Below, piece by piece: positions 7,211 to 11,533 of a stretch of 11,533 nt of DNA. A model generated the notes under the pieces. The model was given only the letters and a program-made list of their open reading frames with translations, did not search any database and had not been told where the DNA came from. The position numbers were made by a program, and so were the translations under genes. Numbering within the stretch: position 1 is the stretch's first letter; every line of letters begins with the position of its first letter. The stretch comes from Synergistes sp. (lineage in GTDB: Bacteria > Synergistota > Synergistia > Synergistales > Synergistaceae): positions 1 through 11,533 of the forward strand of contig JAEEYY010000202.1 in assembly GCA_016288355.1 (NCBI GenBank), written 5' to 3'.

Positions 7211-7243
7211 TTAAAGGGGCGGGTTATCCGCCCTTTTAATTTA
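7211..7243 (+). terminator. Intrinsic terminator of gap-pgk
   Basis: TTAAAGGGGCGG (7211-7222) pairs with CCGCCCTTTTAA (7228-7239) over 12 positions with one G-U pair. The loop is GTTAT and a T-rich tail follows. The GC-rich core and tail are typical of a Rho-independent terminator. The A-rich left flank means it might also work weakly on the other strand. Confidence 0.9.
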
Positions 7244-7245
7244 AT

Positions 7246-7327
7246 GATAATGTTATATAACATCGATAATGTTATATTAAACAGCAGCGCAAATTAATAT
7301 GGCGTATATTTTTGATAACATTATATA
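7246..7327 (+). promoter_or_regulatory. Operator-like cluster of palindromes upstream of tpi
   Basis: Three copies of the palindrome ATAANNTTAT occur: 7247-7256 and 7266-7275 (both ATAATGTTAT) and 7315-7324 (ATAACATTAT). The first two sit in a 13-base direct repeat GATAATGTTATAT (7246-7258 and 7265-7277) with a 19-base period. A perfect 14-base palindrome ATGTTATATAACAT spans 7250-7263. The stretch lies between the pgk terminator and the tpi ribosome site, so a tpi promoter must be in or near it, but I cannot pick a convincing -35/-10 pair. Repeated dyads at about two helical turns suggest binding of a dimeric regulator; the AT-richness calls for caution. Confidence 0.55.
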
Positions 7328-7348
7328 AATACAAGGAGACTCAGAGAA

Positions 7349-8134
7349 ATGCGGAGAAAGTTCATAGCCGGAAACTGGAAGATGCATAACGGCCCGGCGG
7401 CCACGAAAGAATTCCTGAACAAGTTTGCAGCCGAACTGAAGGCTTCGCCTGAGACCGGCAAAAATATCGAATCCGGAGCCGAAGAGATCGCGTTCTTTGT
7501 TCCCGCAGTTTCTTTGCTTACCGCAGTACAGGAAAGCAGCGGCATGCCGGTCATAATCGGAGCGGAGAACTGCCACTGGGAGCTTAAGGGCGCTTTTACG
7601 GGCGAGACATCGGTCCCGATGATCACCGAGATAGGCGCCACTCACACGCTCGTAGGACACAGCGAAAGACGTCATATATTCCGTGAGACCGATGAAGAGC
7701 TGAACAAAAAGATGCACACTGCCGTTGACGGCACCCTAATCGCCGTCCTTTGCGTAGGGGAGACCCTTGAAGAGCGCGAGGCCGGCAAAGCCTTCGACGT
7801 TATCAAAAGACAGTTTGGCGAAGGGCTTAAAGGCTTTGACGCGGCGACCGCTGCGGAAAAGATAATAATCGCCTATGAACCGGTATGGGCTATCGGCACC
7901 GGAAAGACCGCAAGCGTCGACGACGCCGAAGAAGTATGCCGCTTTATCCGCGGGCTTGCGAAAGAGACCTTCGGCGCAGAGACCGCCGAAAAACTGATAA
8001 TACTGTACGGCGGCAGCGTAAAGCCGGAGAATACCGCAGGAATAATGGCTCAGCCGGATATAGACGGCGTCCTCGTAGGCGGCGCTTCGCTGAAGCCTGA
8101 AGTATTCATTGAGATAGTCAAAAACGCAATATAG
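7349..8134 (+). CDS. tpiA: Triose-phosphate isomerase
   Basis: It interconverts dihydroxyacetone phosphate and glyceraldehyde-3-phosphate in the cytoplasm, feeding gap and pgk just upstream. The TIM-barrel landmarks are all present: GNWKMH with catalytic Lys11, GHSERR with electrophile His104, YEPVWAIGTGKTAS with catalytic Glu177 and the flexible loop 6, and YGGSVKPEN (220-228) plus VGGASLK for phosphate binding. At 261 residues it is slightly longer than the usual 250. It starts at ATG 7349 with AAGGAG at 7333-7338. It ends with TAG, the only true TAG stop in the window, and the protein end (FIEIVKNAI) matches the family. It is separated from pgk by a terminator and a repeat-rich leader, so it is probably transcribed on its own. 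Confidence 0.97.
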   Translation: MRRKFIAGNWKMHNGPAATKEFLNKFAAELKASPETGKNIESGAEEIAFFVPAVSLLTAVQESSGMPVIIGAENCHWELKGAFTGETSVPMITEIGATHTLVGHSERRHIFRETDEELNKKMHTAVDGTLIAVLCVGETLEEREAGKAFDVIKRQFGEGLKGFDAATAAEKIIIAYEPVWAIGTGKTASVDDAEEVCRFIRGLAKETFGAETAEKLIILYGGSVKPENTAGIMAQPDIDGVLVGGASLKPEVFIEIVKNAI

Positions 8135-8167
8135 TTTTCATCTGAAAACTTTTGCCGGATATAACAG

Positions 8168-8203
8168 ACAAGATGCCGTCTTCTGCCGGCATCTTGTATT
8201 TTT
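8168..8203 (+). terminator. Intrinsic terminator of tpi
   Basis: ACAAGATGCCG (8168-8178) pairs perfectly with CGGCATCTTGT (8187-8197), with an 8-base loop, followed by ATTTTT (8198-8203). It begins 33 bases after the tpi stop. The insertion element starts immediately downstream, so the T-run may have served as its insertion target. Confidence 0.9.
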
Positions 8204-8212
8204 GTATAAGAA

Positions 8213-8235
8213 AACCACGCGATAGTCGCGTGGTT
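8213..8235 (+). repeat. Left-end hairpin of the IS200-type element
   Basis: AACCACGCGA (8213-8222) and TCGCGTGGTT (8226-8235) form a perfect 10-bp stem with a TAG loop. In this family such a hairpin in single-stranded DNA is bound by the TnpA dimer. No T-run follows, so it is not a typical intrinsic terminator, although left-end hairpins of IS200 elements are known to block incoming transcription. Confidence 0.85.
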
Positions 8236-8268
8236 CAGTAGAGCTTAAGCGATGAAAAAAATCCTAAC

Positions 8269-8366
8269 GTGCTAAACTGTGGGATAAGCCTGCCAGCTTA
8301 TAACAGTAGCACATTAGGAGGAACATTAAATGCCTGAGCAAAATAATGTCACCCACAGTTTAGCAC
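8269..8366 (+). promoter_or_regulatory. Two-state mRNA leader controlling tnpA translation (predicted)
   Basis: Two exclusive pairings share the same left arm. State 1 is a compact hairpin 8269-8312: GTGCTA with TAGCAC (8307-8312), CTGT with ACAG (8303-8306), and ATAAGC (8284-8289) with GCTTAT (8296-8301). It ends 3 bases before the AGGAGG ribosome site (8316-8321) and leaves it free. In state 2, GTGCTAAACTGTGGG (8269-8283) pairs perfectly over 15 bases with CCCACAGTTTAGCAC (8352-8366) inside codons 8-13, enclosing the ribosome site and ATG in a closed loop. IS200 elements are known to repress transposase translation through leader structure and an antisense RNA, so a control role fits. The two-state model is inference. 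Confidence 0.6.
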
Positions 8367-8800
8367 ACACAAAATGGAATTGTAAGTATCATGTGGTGTT
8401 TGCACCGAAATACCGTAGAAAAGTATTCTACGAAGAAAAGCGCCAGGACATACGGGATATCATAAGAACATTGTGTGCATGGAAAGGAGTGGAGATCATA
8501 GAAGGAGAAGTATGTCCAGAGCACATACATCTGTTGTTGAGTATCCCGCCGAAAATAAGCGTATCGTCATTTATGGGTTACCTGAAAGGAAAAAGCAGCC
8601 TTCAGATATTCCAGAAGTATGGAAATATGAAGTTTGCATATAGGAACCGGGAATTCTGGTGCAAAGGCTACTACGTAGATACAGTTGGAAAGAACACAAA
8701 AGCAATAAAGGAATATATAGCGCACCAACTAAAACAGGATAAAGAAGCGGATCAGTTAAGTATATTTGACCCGCGAGACCCGTTTACGGGTAGCAAGTAA
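8330..8800 (+). CDS. tnpA: IS200/IS605-family Y1 (HUH) transposase TnpA
   Basis: TnpA cuts and rejoins single-stranded DNA through a covalent 5'-phosphotyrosine bond, working as a dimer on hairpin ends. The metal-binding HUH motif is EHIHLLL, with His65 and His67. The catalytic tyrosine is most likely Tyr129 in KEYIAHQ, with Gln133 as the third metal ligand in the usual Y-x3-Q spacing. The CKGYYVDTVG block (111-120) and the DPRDPFTGSK tail are also typical of the IS200 group. The length of 156 residues is normal for a complete enzyme. It starts at ATG 8330 with AGGAGG at 8316-8321, a strong site that a 15-bp inverted repeat can enclose. There is no tnpB, and no frameshift or stop, so the gene looks functional. 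Confidence 0.95.
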   Translation: MPEQNNVTHSLAHTKWNCKYHVVFAPKYRRKVFYEEKRQDIRDIIRTLCAWKGVEIIEGEVCPEHIHLLLSIPPKISVSSFMGYLKGKSSLQIFQKYGNMKFAYRNREFWCKGYYVDTVGKNTKAIKEYIAHQLKQDKEADQLSIFDPRDPFTGSK

Positions 8801-8865
8801 AAAATGCTTGCTGGCAGGCGTTTTAAGCACACTTGTGTGCAGCCAGTAGCATTAGGGCTATGCCC
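8778..8865 (+). other. Dense stem-loop series at the 3' end of the IS element
   Basis: Between the end of tnpA and the right-end hairpin the sequence can form four stems. They are ACCCGT/ACGGGT (8778-8791), AGCAAG/CTTGCT (8792-8812), CTGGC/GCCAG (8811-8815 with 8842-8846) enclosing GCACAC/GTGTGC (8827-8840), and GGGC/GCCC (8855-8865). It could be a structured 3' UTR, a small RNA, or DNA structure used in transposition. I recognise no known RNA family. Confidence 0.45.
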
Positions 8866-8877
8866 GAAAATGAAAAA

Positions 8878-8896
8878 CCACCCGCTGTGCGGGTGG
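8878..8896 (+). repeat. Right-end hairpin of the IS200-type element
   Basis: CCACCCGC (8878-8885) and GCGGGTGG (8889-8896) form a perfect 8-bp stem with a TGT loop. An A-run precedes it, as at the left hairpin, and TTTATTATT follows. It may also act as a terminator for tnpA, since a T-rich stretch follows within 3 bases. Confidence 0.85.
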
Positions 8897-8938
8897 ATGT
8901 TTATTATTGCCGCATATTGAAATTTCTGCGGATATGCT

Positions 8939-8968
8939 TTGACAATAACCGCTGCTGGTGTTTATATT
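8939..8968 (+). promoter_or_regulatory. Promoter of the NSS symporter gene
   Basis: TTGACA (8939-8944) and TATATT (8963-8968) lie 18 bases apart and match the sigma-70 consensus at 6/6 and 5/6 positions. The start would be near 8975, giving a leader of about 47 bases to ATG 9022. Just upstream, GCATAT (8912-8917)/ATATGC (8932-8937) and the overlapping CCGCA (8910-8914)/TGCGG (8927-8931) form alternative inverted repeats that could be an operator. The promoter lies outside the estimated IS end, so the insertion appears to have left it intact. Confidence 0.7.
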
Positions 8969-9021
8969 ATAGATATTGTTAAGGCTTTAATTATTTTTAT
9001 TTTTGAATCGGAGGTATTTTT

Positions 9022-10401
9022 ATGCCAGGACAGGAACGCGAATCACTTGGGAGCAGAATCGGATTTATCTTTCTATCCGCAGGCTGCGCAATAGGGCTCG
9101 GCAATGTATGGCGCTTCCCGTTTATCACAGGACAGTACGGCGGCGCGGCATTCGTATTGATGTATATTATCTTCCTTCTGCTGCTTGCGATGCCGATAAT
9201 GGTAATGGAGTTCGCGGTGGGTCGTGCTTCTCAAAAGAGCATGGTAAAGTCTTTTACCGCTTTGTGCCCTGAACACGGCGTCTGGTCGCTGTGGGGATAC
9301 ATTGCCTGGGCCGGCAACTATATTCTGATGATGTTTTATACCGTTGTTACCGGATGGATGCTGGCTTACACATGGTACTCGCTTACCGGACGCATGGTGG
9401 GGCTTACTCCCGATGAAGTCGGCGGAATATTCGGCGGACTGCTTTCATCTCCGCAGGGGCTGACATTCTGGATGGCGGCGGCGGTAATTATCGGTACTGT
9501 CGTATGTTTATCGGGGCTGCGCGGCGGCGTTGAGCGTGTGTCGAAGGTAATGATGTGCGGACTTCTTACGATAATGATCGTGCTGGTCATTCGTTCCGTA
9601 ACGCTGCCGGGAGCCGCCAAAGGACTTGAATTCTACCTTAAGCCGGATTTCAGCCACCTTGTGGAGCATGGTCTCTGGACCAGCGTGTACGCCGCTATGG
9701 GACAGGCTTTCTTTACTCTCAGCATCGGTATAGGAAGCATGGCGATATTCGGAAGCTACATCGGACGCGAGCGTTCGCTGGTAGGGGAGTCGATCTTAGT
9801 GACCGCTCTTGATACCGCGGTGGCAATAACGGCGGGTCTTATAATCTTCCCGGCCTGCTTTGCCTACGGAATCAACCCCGGAGCCGGTCCGGGACTTATT
9901 TTCGTAACTCTGCCGAATATGTTCAACCATCTGCCGCAGGGACGCTTCTGGAGCGCGCTTTTCTTCCTTTTCATGAGCTTTGCGGCGCTTTCTACGGTAA
10001 TAGCGGTCTTTGAGAACATCCTTGCGGGCTATATGGACAACTTCGGCTGGAAACGCGGAAAAGCCGCTCTCGTAACGGGTATTTCGGTCTTCATACTCGC
10101 TCTGCCGTGTGTGTTCGGCTTTAACATCTGGTCCGGCTTCCAGCCCTTCGGCGAAGGCTCGATGGTGCTCGATCTTGAAGACTTTATCGTCAGCAACAAC
10201 CTGCTGCCGATAGGAGCTCTTATTTATCTGCTTTTCTGCGTCACACGCTATGGATGGGGCTGGGATAAATTTATAAAGGAAGCTGACATGGGCACAGGGC
10301 TCAAGGTACCGACGTCACTGCGTTTTTACCTGACCTATATCGCACCGCTGATAGTTCTGATCATCCTTGCTACCGGATACTGGGAAAAGTTCTTTAAATA
10401 A
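9022..10401 (+). CDS. Neurotransmitter:sodium symporter (NSS) family transporter, probably for amino acids
   Basis: This is an integral membrane protein of the LeuT/TnaT/MhsT type, which couples Na+ entry to amino-acid uptake. Transmembrane helix 1 carries the signature CAIGLGNVWRFPF (22-34), including the unwound region that holds substrate and sodium. Helix 3 has a tyrosine (Tyr106 in LMMFYTVVTGW) at the position of the LeuT substrate gate. Helix 6 shows the second unwound segment, AFFTLSIGIGSM (229-240). Some 11 or 12 hydrophobic segments can be counted over 459 residues, near the usual size of bacterial members. The substrate cannot be read; bacterial relatives take tryptophan, tyrosine, leucine or others. 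It starts at ATG 9022 with GGAGG at 9010-9014. It forms its own unit between the promoter at 8939 and the terminator at 10432. Confidence 0.93.
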   Translation: MPGQERESLGSRIGFIFLSAGCAIGLGNVWRFPFITGQYGGAAFVLMYIIFLLLLAMPIMVMEFAVGRASQKSMVKSFTALCPEHGVWSLWGYIAWAGNYILMMFYTVVTGWMLAYTWYSLTGRMVGLTPDEVGGIFGGLLSSPQGLTFWMAAAVIIGTVVCLSGLRGGVERVSKVMMCGLLTIMIVLVIRSVTLPGAAKGLEFYLKPDFSHLVEHGLWTSVYAAMGQAFFTLSIGIGSMAIFGSYIGRERSLVGESILVTALDTAVAITAGLIIFPACFAYGINPGAGPGLIFVTLPNMFNHLPQGRFWSALFFLFMSFAALSTVIAVFENILAGYMDNFGWKRGKAALVTGISVFILALPCVFGFNIWSGFQPFGEGSMVLDLEDFIVSNNLLPIGALIYLLFCVTRYGWGWDKFIKEADMGTGLKVPTSLRFYLTYIAPLIVLIILATGYWEKFFK

Positions 10402-10431
10402 AACATCATTATTATTATTATTAAATGAGAA

Positions 10432-10470
10432 AAACTCCTGCGGTCTTCACGAACCGCAGGAGTTTCTTTT
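10432..10470 (+). terminator. Strong, probably bidirectional terminator after the symporter
   Basis: AAACTCCTGCGGT (10432-10444) pairs perfectly over 13 bases with ACCGCAGGAGTTT (10453-10465), with an 8-base loop, followed by CTTTT. The A-run on the left gives a T-run on the minus strand, so it can also stop transcription from the convergent gene at 10629. A short ATT repeat (five copies, 10408-10422) lies between the stop codon and the stem. Confidence 0.92.
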
Positions 10471-10628
10471 ATATAAATTTTATAGAAATATTGCTGCGTT
10501 ACGCCGGGATAATTTGATATATCGTACAGAAGGGGTTATTTTTTGTCGCTCTTATATAACATAAGATAAATTATAGGACATTATATATTTTTTTAAAATA
10601 ACTCCCCCGCGCATTATCCGTTTGCTTT
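10471..10628. other. AT-rich intergenic region between convergent genes
   Basis: No gene is seen here. GGGGTTATTTT (10532-10542) can pair with AAAATAACTCC (10595-10605) with one G-T pair, enclosing about 50 AT-rich bases. Inside is a small stem CTTAT/ATAAG (10551-10565). Two short words, TTATATAACAT (10552-10562) and ACATTATATA (10578-10587), also occur in the same order before tpi (7253-7263 and 7318-7327). The long pairing could form part of the 3' UTR or a weak terminator for the minus-strand gene. Confidence 0.4.
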
Positions 10629-11533
10629 TCAGCGCTTGCCATAATGCCGGTATGCGGCTTCATATGCGGCTTCATGGTAAGGCGTTTTTACGCCGGTCTT
10701 TTTTCCGAGACGGATAAGTGTGCCGATCAGATGATCCAGTTCGGTTTTTTCCGGAGGGACGCCGCTGCTTAGATCTCTGTACAGCGAGTTTATCGTATCA
10801 TCTGAAAAGGTCGAAAGATTAGCAACGTATTTCTCCGGTGAGTCTTCCGGCATATTTACGCCGAGCGCTTTTGCCACTGAGGTCATTTCGTTTGCTATAG
10901 CATACATAACTTCTTTATATTCGGGATGGCTGCGCACAGCTCCGGTATTTCCGTCGTAATAGCAGAAAAGCACACTGTTTCCGCCCATCGCAAGGTATTT
11001 CTTCCAGCAGTCAAGCCGGATATCATCCGATACCCTGGCTTCTATGCCGGCTGCTGCCAGTTCCGAGCTCAGTCTGTCAAGTATATCGGGATGGCTGCCG
11101 TCTTTCATGCCGAATACTATTCTGCATTTGCCGGCGGTCTGGGCTATATGTCCAGGACCTTCTATATGGCTGAAGACCCATATAAGGCCGTCTGCAAGGA
11201 TACAATCAGGCAGATAAGGGCGCATAAGATCCGAAAGTCCGACGCCGTTAAGAAGAGGCACTACGAGCGTATTTCTGCCTACCATCGGAGCTATCCCGCG
11301 GCACATCGACTCAAGCGCGTGTCCTTTGCAGCAGACTAATACCGCATCCATAACACCCAGATCCTCCGCTTTATCCGAAGCTGCCGCAGGAAGCGCGGTA
11401 AAACTGCCCCACAATACAGAATCGACTTTCAGACCATTGTTCCGTATAGCCTTAAGGTTTTCTCCGCGTACGTAAAAACTTGTATCTGCGCCGCTTTTCA
11501 CAAGAGCGCCGCCTACTAATCCGCCTATTCCGC
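10629..11533 (-). CDS. Ketopantoate reductase (ApbA/PanE) family oxidoreductase, 5' partial
   Basis: The family reduces 2-ketoacid-type substrates with NADPH; PanE itself makes pantoate for coenzyme A. The minus-strand frame is open to the window edge. It reads G-I-G-G-L-V-G-G-A-L-V ahead of an internal GTG (11501), which is the dinucleotide-binding glycine motif, so the true start lies beyond 11533. After it come YVRG, CCKGHAL, LLNGVG (the family's QNG-type loop, here with Leu for Gln), CWKKYLAMGGNSVL around the expected catalytic Lys, and the C-terminal signature ELDHLIGTLIRLGKKTGVKTP. The protein ends with TGA (10629-10631). No pantothenate gene is nearby, and this family has many paralogues of unknown substrate, so PanE function is not assured. 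It is convergent with the symporter gene. Confidence 0.85.
   Translation of the reverse strand, partial: GIGGLVGGALVKSGADTSFYVRGENLKAIRNNGLKVDSVLWGSFTALPAAASDKAEDLGVMDAVLVCCKGHALESMCRGIAPMVGRNTLVVPLLNGVGLSDLMRPYLPDCILADGLIWVFSHIEGPGHIAQTAGKCRIVFGMKDGSHPDILDRLSSELAAAGIEARVSDDIRLDCWKKYLAMGGNSVLFCYYDGNTGAVRSHPEYKEVMYAIANEMTSVAKALGVNMPEDSPEKYVANLSTFSDDTINSLYRDLSSGVPPEKTELDHLIGTLIRLGKKTGVKTPYHEAAYEAAYRHYGKR

Larger units (their letters stand above)
8204..8905 (+). mobile_element. IS200-type insertion sequence, single tnpA, ends approximate
   Basis: The element has the layout of IS200-group members of the IS200/IS605 family: about 700 bp, one Y1 transposase gene, a subterminal hairpin at each end, no terminal inverted repeats and no target duplication. 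The left hairpin is at 8213-8235 and the right at 8878-8896; both have short loops (TAG and TGT) and an A-rich run just 5' of the stem. The family's guide sequences lie in that position, used to recognise the cleavage sites. Exact ends cannot be fixed from one copy, so these limits are estimates, good to perhaps 10 bases. The DNA is visibly more AT-rich than the flanking genes, with more ATA and AGA codons, as expected of an acquired element. The transposase is intact, so the copy may be active. Confidence 0.85.

Noticed and set aside
7312..7340. TTGATA (7312-7317) as a tpi -35 box
   Set aside because: The matching -10 would fall on the ribosome binding site and has no TATAAT-like word.
8132..8164. 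TAG of tpi as a second readthrough codon
   Set aside because: The protein already ends at the normal place for this enzyme, and only nine sense codons without family similarity follow before TAA.
8204..8905. TnpB or guide-RNA system in the IS element
   Set aside because: There is no room for, or trace of, a tnpB frame; only tnpA is present. The 3' stem-loops alone do not show a guide RNA.
10408..10422. ATT tandem repeat as a phase-variation tract
   Set aside because: It is only five copies long and lies after the symporter stop, outside any coding or promoter sequence.
10367..10564. 65-codon open frame after the symporter
   Set aside because: It starts inside the symporter gene in another frame and runs through the terminator stem.
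1..11533. CRISPR array, tRNA or rRNA genes, prophage or toxin-antitoxin pair
   Set aside because: I looked for regularly spaced repeats, cloverleaf-like sequence and small gene pairs on both strands and saw none.

Overview
This window reads as a chromosomal stretch of an anaerobic, probably amino-acid- and sugar-using bacterium. The rapZ-yvcK-whiA cluster is known from Gram-positive and Gram-positive-like lineages. Here it is followed by an archaeal/bacterial-type glycogen debranching enzyme, then gap-pgk and tpi, then a bacterial neurotransmitter:sodium symporter (NSS) family transporter. That combination, the moderate GC and the protein style suggest Synergistota (Cloacibacillus/Synergistes-like), with Firmicutes as the alternative. 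This placement is inference; no marker gene in the window settles it.

Layout. (1) 1-4814: a tightly packed plus-strand operon with overlapping ends: rapZ (5' end cut by the window, inside its Walker A motif), yvcK/glmR, whiA and an amylo-alpha-1,6-glucosidase homologue. yvcK carries an in-frame TAG at 1773-1775. The frame then stays open, and still encodes the family's C-terminus, to a TGA that overlaps the whiA GTG start. (2) 4815-7243: an intergenic region with a TTGACA promoter candidate and a perfect 14-bp inverted repeat, then gap and pgk as a pair, closed by a clear terminator. (3) 7244-8203: an AT-rich leader with three ATAANNTTAT palindromes, then tpi with its own terminator. (4) about 8204-8905: a complete single-gene IS200-type element (Y1 transposase TnpA, end hairpins, no tnpB). 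Its mRNA leader can fold in two mutually exclusive ways, one of which encloses the ribosome binding site. (5) 8939-10470: promoter, NSS symporter and a strong terminator. (6) 10471-11533: an AT-rich intergenic region and a convergent minus-strand ketopantoate-reductase-family gene whose 5' end runs off the window.

How the genes fit together. RapZ and YvcK/GlmR are known in other bacteria to link UDP-GlcNAc/amino-sugar levels to metabolism, and WhiA is a DNA-binding protein of cell division and metabolism. Here they sit next to glycogen debranching and the triose-phosphate part of glycolysis, so the region looks like a central-carbon control and flux locus. The IS element, the symporter and the reductase are separate transcription units. 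The points most worth a second look are the yvcK amber codon, the two-state leader of the transposase gene, the substituted active-site motifs of the debranching enzyme, and the operator-like repeats before tpi and gap. I see no CRISPR array, tRNA, rRNA, prophage or defence system.
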